A stretch of 33,528 bases of DNA from Methylobacterium nonmethylotrophicum (lineage in GTDB: Bacteria > Pseudomonadota > Alphaproteobacteria > Rhizobiales > Beijerinckiaceae). The stretch is from positions 1-33,528 of the forward strand of contig NZ_SRLB01000049.1 in the NCBI RefSeq assembly GCF_004745635.1, given 5' to 3'. The notes below the pieces were generated by a model, which made no database searches, had not been told where the DNA came from, and worked only from the letters and a program-made list of their open reading frames with translations. Shown piece after piece: positions 28,003 to 33,528 of the stretch. Numbering within the stretch: the stretch's first letter is position 1; every line of letters begins with the position of its first letter. Position numbers and translations under genes: made by a program.

Positions 28003-28660
28003 CGGCCGCGCGCCGTTTCTCAAGAGCGTCACCGATCGCGATACCCAGATCTTCGCCTGTGACATGGGCGAGCGCCGGGCCTACCGACTTGAGATCCGCC
28101 ATCGCCCCAGGCGGCAGTTCACGCTTCATCATCTCCAAGAGCCGTTGACCAGCAGCCCGGCGCCCTGCCGCATCAATGGTCGGATCGCGGTATGCCGCTT
28201 TGATGATGTTGTCCCGCTGCTCACGGGTGATGTCGCCCCGCCGGTAGATTTCGCGGGCGAACATCTCTTTCACCTCCGGGTGTGACCCGATCCTCGCCCA
28301 GATCTGATTGAGTTCGGCCAGCGAGGCTTCGTCGTCCGGCGACAGGGGCTTTCGAGCCGCCTTCGATCGAGGGGCGCCCGCCGCCTCCGTCGCCGCCTCT
28401 CGGACGGTCAAACCCGCAACGCGTTGCGCTTTTGCCGGGTCGCCTTCGACGTGCCGGGCGATCCGCATGTAGAGCTGCGCGGTGCGCGGCGAGACGGTCG
28501 TGTTGAGGCGCAGCCAAGCATCCCAGCCGCCGTGTGGAACGGTGTCCTTCGCCTCGACCAGCAGCCGGCCGCACTCGACGGCGTACCGCGCGCCCTCGCG
28601 CTTTGCCGCCTCGACCCCGGCGTGAGCGGCGTTGATTGCCGCGGCGATGTTCGAGCGCAT
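27995..28660 (-). CDS. DUF3102-family protein (221 aa)
   Basis: RSNIAAAINAAHAGVEAAKR, YAVECGRLLVEAKDTVPHGG and VSPRTAQLYMRIARHV match DUF3102, a helical domain found in phage and plasmid proteins with a Spo0J-like helix-turn-helix flavour. The C-terminal half (DEASLAELNQIWARIGSHPE, REQRDNIIKA) is helical. AAAGGGA precedes ATG 28660. It sits upstream of and overlaps the recombinase, a pairing that suggests control of recombination or replication of the element. Confidence 0.78.
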   Translation of the reverse strand: MRSNIAAAINAAHAGVEAAKREGARYAVECGRLLVEAKDTVPHGGWDAWLRLNTTVSPRTAQLYMRIARHVEGDPAKAQRVAGLTVREAATEAAGAPRSKAARKPLSPDDEASLAELNQIWARIGSHPEVKEMFAREIYRRGDITREQRDNIIKAAYRDPTIDAAGRRAAGQRLLEMMKRELPPGAMADLKSVGPALAHVTGEDLGIAIGDALEKRRAAGA

Positions 28661-28688
28661 GATCTGTCCCTTTCCTGCCTGATTGAAC

Positions 28689-29156
28689 CTACCCGACATC
28701 GGCGCAGCACCCCTTCCCGGTCCCGAGCGCTTCCCCGATCATGGCGCCCATCTCCTCGTCACCCCAGGCGGGAAGGCCGAGATAGTGCCCCGGCCGGCGC
28801 ACCATGCCGCACCAGAACCGGCCGTGCTCGAACTCCATCGCGGGGCACGGGGCGCCGTCGATGGCACCCGGGACGAACTGGCGAGCGACGCCACAGGGCT
28901 CGGCCGCGCAGCAGAAGCCGCATCCATTGCAGGAGGAGCCGAACTCGGGCTTGGGAGGTGCCTTGGCGGTGATCGCCTCGACGCGGTGCCAAGCGTCGTC
29001 CGGCATCTCGCGGAACAGGCTGGCGGGGCTCGGCGGCGCAGCTCCGGCGCGGCTAGCCTCAAGGTCGAGGGGCCGCGCCGGGACCGGCCCGCCAAGTGAA
29101 GCGGATCCTATCACGGGGGCGCCCGCCGATGAATGATAGCCTGGGCTTTGTTTCAT
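28689..29156 (-). CDS. Cysteine-cluster protein, YkgJ-like (about 155 aa, start uncertain)
   Basis: SCNGCGFCCAAEPCGVAR contains C-x2-C-x2-CC-x4-C, followed by CPAMEFEHGRFWCGMV and a final GCC. This fits small proteins that bind an Fe-S cluster or zinc and are often labelled ferredoxin-like. The first 50 residues look loosely structured and the true start may be ATG 29006 (MPDDAWHRV). Neither has a strong ribosome binding site. It is the first gene of the leftward recombinase operon, with a palindromic control region upstream. Confidence 0.68.
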   Translation of the reverse strand: MKQSPGYHSSAGAPVIGSASLGGPVPARPLDLEASRAGAAPPSPASLFREMPDDAWHRVEAITAKAPPKPEFGSSCNGCGFCCAAEPCGVARQFVPGAIDGAPCPAMEFEHGRFWCGMVRRPGHYLGLPAWGDEEMGAMIGEALGTGKGCCADVG

Positions 29157-29184
29157 CACCAGTCTTGCAACCGCCCCTGTCTGA

Positions 29185-29214
29185 AACTTTCGAGAATGAC
29201 GTTTATCGAAAGTT
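29185..29214. promoter_or_regulatory. Inverted repeat between divergent operons
   Basis: AACTTTCGA, 12 bases, TCGAAAGTT: a perfect 9-bp inverted repeat in the region shared by the leftward recombinase operon and the rightward parA gene. Candidate operator or centromere-like site for the ribbon-helix-helix partner. Confidence 0.6.
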
Positions 29215-29243
29215 ACACTAATTCACACGCCTGAGCAACCGAA

Positions 29244-29262
29244 ACCCTCAATCCCTGAAACC
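29244..29262 (+). repeat. 19-bp intergenic repeat, first copy
   Basis: accctcaatccctgaaacc occurs here and again at 31599-31617. Both lie in leaders of rightward genes and contain CCCTGAAA. Confidence 0.7.
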
Positions 29263-29407
29263 CTGATACACCGAAAACGGCGCTTCACGCCCCCGTGAGA
29301 TCCGGCTTGCCCGATCCCCGCGGTTCGTGCTTTCCGACTGTCAGGCTTTCGTTAAGCCCGAAGCCCCTGAATGCACGAAGCCCCGAAGCGTCGCAGGATC
29401 CCGCCCG

Positions 29408-30064
29408 ATGGCCGTGATGTACGTCATCCTCGTCGCGAACCAGAAGGGCGGCGCCGGCAAGTCAACCATCTGCGCGCACTTCGGCGCCCTCGCCGAGGCC
29501 GATGGGAAGACGCTTCTGGTTGACGCCGATCCGCAGGGCTCGCTCACGGACTGGTACACGAGCCGCGAGGCCGAGACGCCGCTGCTCGCCCAGGCTGACG
29601 CGAACAGCATCGCCCAGGTGCTCGACGCCGCGGCCGACGAGGGCGTGAAGTGGGTCATCATCGACAGCGCCCCGCACAACGCGCCACTGATGGCCTCCCT
29701 CATGTCTCGGGCGAACGTCACCGTCATTCCGGTCCGGCCGGGGCCATTCGACCTCAAGGCCGCCGGCAAGACCCTCGACATGGCCCGCGCACTCAAGGCG
29801 CCTATCGTCTGCGTCATCAACGCCGCGCCACCGCCGACCCGGGAGAGCGAGCCGACCGTTGTGGCGGAAGCCCGAATGGTTCTCACGAGCATGGGCGCCC
29901 CGGTGCTGCCCGGTCAGGTGTCCCAGCGTGCCAGCTTCTCGCACGCCCTCATCACCGGCCAGTCCGTCACGGAGTACGATCCGGACGGGCGAGCTGCCGG
30001 CGAGATCCTGGCGATGTGGTCCGCTGTCACGAAGCTAGCCGAGAGCTTCCCCCGGAAGCCCTGA
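29408..30064 (+). CDS. ParA-family partition ATPase, second locus (218 aa)
   Basis: Walker A KGGAGKST at residues 13-20, LLVDADPQG at 36-44, VIIDSAPH as Walker B, and a late helix with PGQVSQRASFSHALITGQSV, as in type Ib ParA and MipZ-like proteins. It clearly differs from the ATPase at 8153 (DPQG rather than DDQ) and is not a recent duplicate. ATG 29408 and 29417 are both possible. The leader has a 9-bp palindrome and CCCTGAAA motifs. The partner follows 44 bases downstream. Confidence 0.88.
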   Translation: MAVMYVILVANQKGGAGKSTICAHFGALAEADGKTLLVDADPQGSLTDWYTSREAETPLLAQADANSIAQVLDAAADEGVKWVIIDSAPHNAPLMASLMSRANVTVIPVRPGPFDLKAAGKTLDMARALKAPIVCVINAAPPPTRESEPTVVAEARMVLTSMGAPVLPGQVSQRASFSHALITGQSVTEYDPDGRAAGEILAMWSAVTKLAESFPRKP

Positions 30065-30108
30065 GACGCTTAATCACTGATCCCCGCAAACCCTGAAAGT
30101 CTGAACCG

Positions 30109-30453
30109 ATGGCGGCACCGAAGCGGCCCTCCCTTACGAACCTCGCCGTGCAGAAGCTCGCGCCTGCCGCGGCTGCGGCTGCCGCGCCGGCCGAGCCCGT
30201 CGCCTCTCCCGCGGCTCCGGCCGCGGTTCGCGCGCCCGTGCCTCGCCGATCCCCGCCCGACATGAAGACGGTGCAGGTGCGGATCAACAAGCGTGGGTGG
30301 TCTACGCTTCGCAATCTCGCGTCCGACCGGGACATGCCCCTTGAGGCTCTGATGGTCGAGGCGCTGAACGACGTGCTCTTGAAGCACGGACAGCCGCCGA
30401 TCGTGGAGCGCCGCACCGGCGAGCGCGGCACCGAAGGGCGCGACGAGGAATAG
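30109..30453 (+). CDS. ParA partner with ribbon-helix-helix domain (114 aa)
   Basis: The N-terminal half is Ala/Pro-rich and flexible. Then MKTVQVRINKRGWSTLRNLA and MPLEALMVEALNDVLLKHG match a ribbon-helix-helix fold (strand VQVRIN, helix, turn, helix). The C-terminus is charged. This is the usual layout of small centromere-binding partners of type Ib ParA. CCCTGAAA lies 11-18 bases before the start, in place of a normal Shine-Dalgarno. Confidence 0.75.
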   Translation: MAAPKRPSLTNLAVQKLAPAAAAAAAPAEPVASPAAPAAVRAPVPRRSPPDMKTVQVRINKRGWSTLRNLASDRDMPLEALMVEALNDVLLKHGQPPIVERRTGERGTEGRDEE

Positions 30454-30493
30454 GCGCGGCGCGCCACCGCGACCTGTCGTCGAGGAGGATAGG

Positions 30494-30516
30494 CCACCGG
30501 AAACGGCTTCCAGTGG
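30494..30516. terminator. Stem-loop between convergent genes
   Basis: CCAC-c-GGAA pairs with TTCC-a-GTGG around ACGGC, between the ends of the par partner and the 47-aa membrane gene. No T-tract on either side. Confidence 0.3.
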
Positions 30517-30529
30517 TGCCCGGTGCCGG

Positions 30530-30673
30530 CTACTCGGCCGGCTGGCCCAACTGCCCGGCGATCAGCCGACGCACGCGAGCCGTTTCCCGCTCCTGCAAGC
30601 GAACGGCGACGTAGCCGAGCACAACCACGAGAGCCGGCGTGGCGACGAAGGCAAGGAATGCGGTCTCGTTCAT
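30530..30673 (-). CDS. Membrane microprotein (47 aa), last gene of the XRE operon
   Basis: ATG 30673 overlaps the stop of the 84-aa gene (ATGA). One transmembrane helix (AFLAFVATPALVVVLGYVAV) is followed by a charged tail (RLQERETARVRRLIAGQL). The order of soluble repressor, two-helix protein, one-helix protein with overlapping codons recalls small lysis/holin or toxin cassettes, but no known family is visible. Confidence 0.55.
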   Translation of the reverse strand: MNETAFLAFVATPALVVVLGYVAVRLQERETARVRRLIAGQLGQPAE

Positions 30674-30924
30674 GGCAGGAGCCCCGTCAGGGTGCGTCTC
30701 GCTAGGAAATGTAGGATCGTCGCGGCCGAGAGCCAACCCGCGAAGCCGGCAGCCAGCCACCACCAAGGTAGCGAGTTGATCCCGCTCACCCGATAGAGTG
30801 CCCCGGCGAGGGGCGTGGCAACCCCCACGGTGAAGCACGCCGTGGAGGCCCGGTCGAGGTTGTTCGCCAGGAGCTTCACTCGTTCGTTTGCAATGAGCTT
30901 AGCCGCCGCAGCGTCAGTGCTCAT
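30670..30924 (-). CDS. Two-helix membrane protein (84 aa) of the XRE operon
   Basis: The charged N-terminus (MSTDAAAAKLIANERVKLLA) precedes two hydrophobic segments (ACFTVGVATPLAGALYRV; WWWLAAGFAGWLSAATILHF) with a short loop and a basic end. The start lies inside the end of the XRE gene (11-base overlap), so translation is coupled. Topology fits a hairpin with both ends in the cytoplasm. Function unknown; holin-like or toxin-like roles are possible. Confidence 0.62.
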   Translation of the reverse strand: MSTDAAAAKLIANERVKLLANNLDRASTACFTVGVATPLAGALYRVSGINSLPWWWLAAGFAGWLSAATILHFLARRTLTGLLP

Positions 30925-31183
30925 CCCGCGTCCCATCCGCTCGGTTGCGGAAGCGGATCCCGGCACCGCCGCCGTTCTCGGGGATGAACTCAAGCCCAGC
31001 ATGCTCGAATGCCTCCACCAAGGCCTTGTTGTTCATGGACGTGAGGTAAGCTGTCTCCTCCTTGGCCTCGAAGGCTCCAATCGTTGACTTAGAGACACCG
31101 GAGGCTGTGCCTAGGTCTGCTTGCTGCCAGCCGAGGAAGGCCCTCGCCGCCTTGCACATTCGCGGGGTGATCCGAACCGCCAT
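30914..31183 (-). CDS. XRE-family repressor (89 aa)
   Basis: MCKAARAFLGWQQADLGTAS, then GVSKSTIGAFEAKEETAYL is a typical XRE helix-turn-helix (residues 9-45), followed by NNKALVEAFEHAGLEFIPEN and GGGAGIRFR, the common C-terminal cap of small XRE regulators in Rhizobiales. GGAG lies before ATG 31183. The divergent intergenic region holds a promoter flanked by an 11-bp inverted repeat, the probable operator. First gene of an operon with two membrane microproteins. Confidence 0.85.
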   Translation of the reverse strand: MAVRITPRMCKAARAFLGWQQADLGTASGVSKSTIGAFEAKEETAYLTSMNNKALVEAFEHAGLEFIPENGGGAGIRFRNRADGTRDEH

Positions 31184-31206
31184 CGTCGCTCCGAAGCTGT
31201 ATTTTA

Positions 31207-31257
31207 TTTGCAGGGCTGTTGACAGGACCCAGGCAAGGCGTATTGTAGCCCTGCAAA
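31207..31257 (+). promoter_or_regulatory. Promoter boxed by an 11-bp inverted repeat
   Basis: TTTGCAGGGCT (31207-31217) and AGCCCTGCAAA (31247-31257) are exact inverted repeats. Between them lie TTGACA (31219-31224), 16 bases and TATTGT (31241-31246), a strong sigma-70 promoter reading toward 31270. Binding of the XRE protein to both arms would shut it off. Confidence 0.78.
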
Positions 31258-31269
31258 CGGGATACAGCA

Positions 31270-31566
31270 ATGGCTTCCACCCGCTCCCTCCACTGGTCGC
31301 TCGCGATGAAGGAGATCGCTGCGACCCGTACCCACCGCCCGGCGGGTCTCCTCGCCGCCCGCGGCCTGATCGCTGCCACCTCTGCCAAGCGCCGCCCCCT
31401 CGTCGTCGGCGACACATACGACCGCGCTGCCATCATGGCCGCCGCCTGCGCCGCCGCCCGCAACCATCAGGCCCGCTACGGCGGCACCTGGGGCGAGGCC
31501 CTGTCCGTCACCCTCAAGGCCACCTGGAGCCTCGCCAAGGCCGCCCGAGCCGCAAAGGCGCACTGA
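31270..31566 (+). CDS. Hypothetical protein (98 aa) under the XRE-type promoter
   Basis: MASTRSLHWSLAMKEIAATR, then AAIMAAACAAARNHQARYGG and WGEALSVTLKATWSLAKAAR, a pattern I have seen in rhizobial plasmid and phage proteins (AAxxARxxAxxxGxSWxxALSxALKxxWxxAK). All helical and basic, possibly nucleic-acid binding. The start lies about 24 bases after the -10 box, so the leader is very short and has no Shine-Dalgarno. Confidence 0.65.
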   Translation: MASTRSLHWSLAMKEIAATRTHRPAGLLAARGLIAATSAKRRPLVVGDTYDRAAIMAAACAAARNHQARYGGTWGEALSVTLKATWSLAKAARAAKAH

Positions 31567-31598
31567 TCCGCCCGGGGCGGCACCCCGGAAACACCTAG

Positions 31599-31617
31599 AC
31601 CCTCAATCCCTGAAACC
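31599..31617 (+). repeat. 19-bp intergenic repeat, second copy
   Basis: An exact copy of 29244-29262, located 25 bases before the start of the 264-aa gene. Confidence 0.7.
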
Positions 31618-31641
31618 AGCAAATCCGTAGGACCGGAAACG

Positions 31642-32436
31642 ATGTCGCTTGCCCTTGCCCTTCTCACCGTCCTGCCGTCCCGCCGCGCCATCGTGACTAG
31701 CGCCGCGGCCCTCCTCGCCGCTCCGGTCGCGAAGGCCCCGGCCGCCGCGGCTGCGCCTGTCCTCGCCCTACCGGCGCCCGTTGCCGTCGCCGACCCGATC
31801 CTGTCAGCTATCCGTGCGCACCGCCGCGCTTGGGCCGTCTTCCAGGTTGCGCCCGACGAGGAAGCCGAGGGCGCCGAGCACGCCGAATACGAGGCCGCCA
31901 TGCGCCTCCTCGGCACCGCGTGCAGCACTCGTCCCGGTGCGCACGCCCTGATCGCTCACCTTCGCTGGTACATGGCCGAGGAGCGCGACAACCTGCTGAC
32001 GTGCGGGCTCGGCGGCTGCGACCTGGGTGACCTCGTGCGCGCCCGCCTCGCCGAACTCGTCCTACTCGTCCCGGAGGCTTCGCCCCCGGCCGTGATCGCC
32101 CTCCCGGCGTGTCGCCCGAGCCCGTTGCTCGCAGCGATCGAAGACCACCGCTCCGCCAACCTCGCCGTCAGCCAAGCCGTGCGCGATTACGTCGAGGCGC
32201 AGGACAACAGCGCCCCCGACGAGCCGCACCTTCTCGCCATCGCCGATCGGGCGAGCGACGTCGAGGTGGCAGCCTTGAACGCGCTCCTCGCCCTCACCCC
32301 GGCCAACTCCGAGGAGGTGAGCACCCTCGCGGCCTACCTCGCCGAGGTGTCGACCGACTTCGACAAGGGCGCGTTCGGGGCGTGGCTGTTCCAGCGCTTC
32401 GCCGTGATGATCGCCGCCGCTCGGGCGCAGGCGTGA
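31642..32436 (+). CDS. Two-repeat helical protein of rhizobial type (264 aa)
   Basis: After a hydrophobic, alanine-rich N-terminus, two related units begin DPILSAIRAHRRAWAVFQVA (about residue 51) and SPLLAAIEDHRSANLAVSQA (about 160). Each continues with acidic helices and a segment before a predicted leucine-rich helix. Proteins with DPIxAAIxxHRxAxxxF units are numerous in Rhizobiales accessory DNA; their role is unknown. A third related unit lies in the gene at 32793 (DPILAAIEAHRAAHAAW). The N-terminus might be a poor signal peptide. A CCCTGAAA leader motif is present. Confidence 0.68.
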   Translation: MSLALALLTVLPSRRAIVTSAAALLAAPVAKAPAAAAAPVLALPAPVAVADPILSAIRAHRRAWAVFQVAPDEEAEGAEHAEYEAAMRLLGTACSTRPGAHALIAHLRWYMAEERDNLLTCGLGGCDLGDLVRARLAELVLLVPEASPPAVIALPACRPSPLLAAIEDHRSANLAVSQAVRDYVEAQDNSAPDEPHLLAIADRASDVEVAALNALLALTPANSEEVSTLAAYLAEVSTDFDKGAFGAWLFQRFAVMIAAARAQA

Positions 32437-32447
32437 GGGGCGGACCG

Positions 32448-32729
32448 ATGACATTCGCTCACCGCCGCGCCGCCACGCCCGTGACCCCGCGAGCGCCCAG
32501 GGCCCGCGCCTACTTCCCCGCGCCCATCTACGGGCGCCACGCCCCCACGCTGCCGCCCGACGAGCCCGTGCCGGGCGAAATCGACCCGTGGGAGGCCGTC
32601 ACCGCCGTCCGGCCGGACACGCCTCACGTCCGCGCCCTGCGCTTCCTGAGTACGGCCGGCGACCTCCTGGCCGCCTTCGTCCTGATCGGCGGCGGCATGG
32701 GGCTGATCGGTCTCGCCACGCACCTCTGA
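32448..32729 (+). CDS. Small protein with C-terminal membrane helix (93 aa)
   Basis: ATG 32448 follows GAGGGGCGG, 11 bases after the previous stop. The N-terminus is basic and proline-rich (RRAATPVTPRAPRARAYFPA). The C-terminus is one hydrophobic segment (LLAAFVLIGGGMGLIGLATH). This is a tail-anchored layout. Likely co-transcribed with the 264-aa gene. No family recognised. Confidence 0.6.
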   Translation: MTFAHRRAATPVTPRAPRARAYFPAPIYGRHAPTLPPDEPVPGEIDPWEAVTAVRPDTPHVRALRFLSTAGDLLAAFVLIGGGMGLIGLATHL

Positions 32730-32792
32730 CGCCGCTGCCTCTTTAAGCCGCGATCCCTGCAAACCTGCATCACGTCAAGAAGGCTTGCCGCA

Positions 32793-33450
32793 ATGCCGCT
32801 GTCCCTGAAGCTCCCCCGCCGCAACCCAGAAGCTCCCCGCCCGTCCTTGCGCGAGCGCTATGCCGCCCTCAAGGGCTCGGCCGCGAAGGTGATGGGCAAG
32901 GAGCAGTCCCGCCATCGCTGGCCCCGCCTCGCCGGGGGCGGTGAGCCGTCCAAGGCCATGTCCACCCTCATCGAGGCGCATCAACTCGCCTACGCCCGGT
33001 GCCTGCACGGCATGGGCGAGGACGGCGCCGACATGGCCGCCCTGCGGCAGGCGGAGGAGGAGGCATTCCGCGCCCTGCTGCACGCCCCGCTGACCTCCGA
33101 TACCGATCGGGGCTGCTACGCTGCCGCCGTCATCGAGCGCGAGAACGGCCTCCTCGTCCGGTGCCATGCCGGCACCCGCAACGACCCGCTGTCCGTCGCC
33201 TACCGCAATCTCCGGTTCGGCGAGCACGCCCGGGAGCCGGAGGAGACGCGCCACATCGGTCGCAAGCCCGAGGCCGGCGCAGACCCGATCCTTGCAGCGA
33301 TTGAGGCGCACCGGGCCGCCCACGCCGCTTGGCACCCGCTCATGTGCGCCTGGAGCAATACGCATGGCGGCACGCCCGAATACGCTGCAGCCGAGGCAGC
33401 CGACGCGGCTGCACGTCGGGTTGAGCGAGAGGCGTTCCGCGCTCTGCTAA
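32793..33450 (+). pseudogene. DPILAAIEAHR-repeat protein, 3' part apparently cut by an insertion
   Basis: From ATG 32793 the frame is open to the window end: a basic N-terminus (MPLSLKLPRRNPEAPRPSLR), a helical middle with LIEAHQLAYARCLHGMGEDG and a unit DPILAAIEAHRAAHAAWHPL related to the repeats of the 264-aa protein. The unit reads normally to EREAFRALL (about 33450). After that the frame runs through tandem repeats unlike protein coding sequence. Most likely the gene is interrupted near 33451. CCCTGCAAA lies 31 bases upstream of the start. Confidence 0.55.
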
Positions 33451-33451
33451 C

Positions 33452-33528
33452 TGTAGCGGCGCGCAATCGAACTGTGGCGGAGGCGCAATCGAGGGCGTTT
33501 TCCGGCGCACGATCGGTGAGACTGGAGA
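33452..33528. mobile_element. Possible end of an IS21-like insertion element
   Basis: Sequence changes at TGTAGCGG. Two imperfect tandem copies follow: CTGTAGCGG-c-GCGCAATCGA (33451-33470) and CTGTGGCGG-ag-GCGCAATCGA (33472-33492). IS21-family elements start with TG and carry such repeated sites near the ends. No transposase is in the window, so this rests on the repeats and the apparent interruption. Confidence 0.35.

Noticed and set aside
25650..29160. Attachment sites for the tyrosine recombinase
   Set aside because: No direct repeat pair bracketing a sensible unit could be found by eye, and one or both ends may lie outside the window.
31204..31598. Frames of 119-178 aa across the XRE operator region
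   Set aside because: They run through the promoter and inverted repeat and the 98-aa gene; composition indicates shadows.
1..33528. tRNA, rRNA, CRISPR array, restriction-modification or known anti-phage genes
   Set aside because: None found on reading both strands: no tRNA cloverleaf or TTCGAATCC-type arm in context, no regularly spaced repeats beyond the origin array, and no methylase, endonuclease or recognisable defence protein.

Overview
The window looks like accessory DNA from a high-GC alphaproteobacterium, most likely a Methylobacterium-type member of the Rhizobiales. The basis is GC-rich codon use plus families typical of that group: a MucR/Ros regulator, a BA14K-like secreted protein, a DUF6894 protein, a DUF3102 protein, an HGGxSTG protein and a YkgJ-like cysteine-cluster protein. 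I see no rRNA, tRNA, CRISPR array or housekeeping gene. Species and replicon (plasmid, island or prophage) cannot be fixed from the sequence.

Left part (about 1-12.2 kb): a mosaic of very small genes, broken genes and duplicated families. Two paralogous winged-helix-like proteins (1994-2737 and 9499-10122) each follow a structured leader. Near each lies a leftward cluster of tiny genes with overlapping stop and start codons, ending in a one-helix membrane microprotein. A third, rightward version of that microprotein sits at 11909-12040. A ParA/ribbon-helix-helix pair (8153-9108) has palindromes in its leader. A MucR-like regulator lacks the zinc-finger cysteines. Several genes are broken: ParB-like, frameshifted and nonsense-containing.

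Middle (about 12.2-22.6 kb): phage-derived DNA in two blocks. A leftward operon (17965 to 12322) starts with a small ribbon-helix-helix protein and a 100-aa protein and ends with two large proteins that resemble DNA-ejection/internal virion proteins. No capsid, portal or terminase is present. A rightward operon (18778-22415), facing an Arc-like regulator, encodes an excisionase-like protein, a Toprim primase and a VapE-type helicase. It is followed by an array of inverted 8-bp repeats around an AT-rich core, a good candidate origin.

Right part (about 22.6-33.5 kb): an AT-rich cargo gene (PH-like membrane protein), a VOC-family protein, a BA14K-like secreted glycine-rich protein and a leftward operon with a tyrosine recombinase and DUF3102 protein. 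Facing that operon is a second ParA/ribbon-helix-helix locus. Next come an XRE repressor operon with two tiny membrane proteins and a promoter boxed by an 11-bp inverted repeat, then rightward genes sharing a short upstream CCCTG(A/C)AA motif. The last gene appears to be cut at 33452 by what may be the end of an IS21-like element.

The most unusual content is small. Three short peptides (603-797, 5064-5267, 24070-24270) share a double-glycine leader of the form Lxxx(E/D)LDxxxGG with unrelated cores. There is also an overlooked family of about 43-aa membrane proteins translationally coupled to 81-82 aa proteins.
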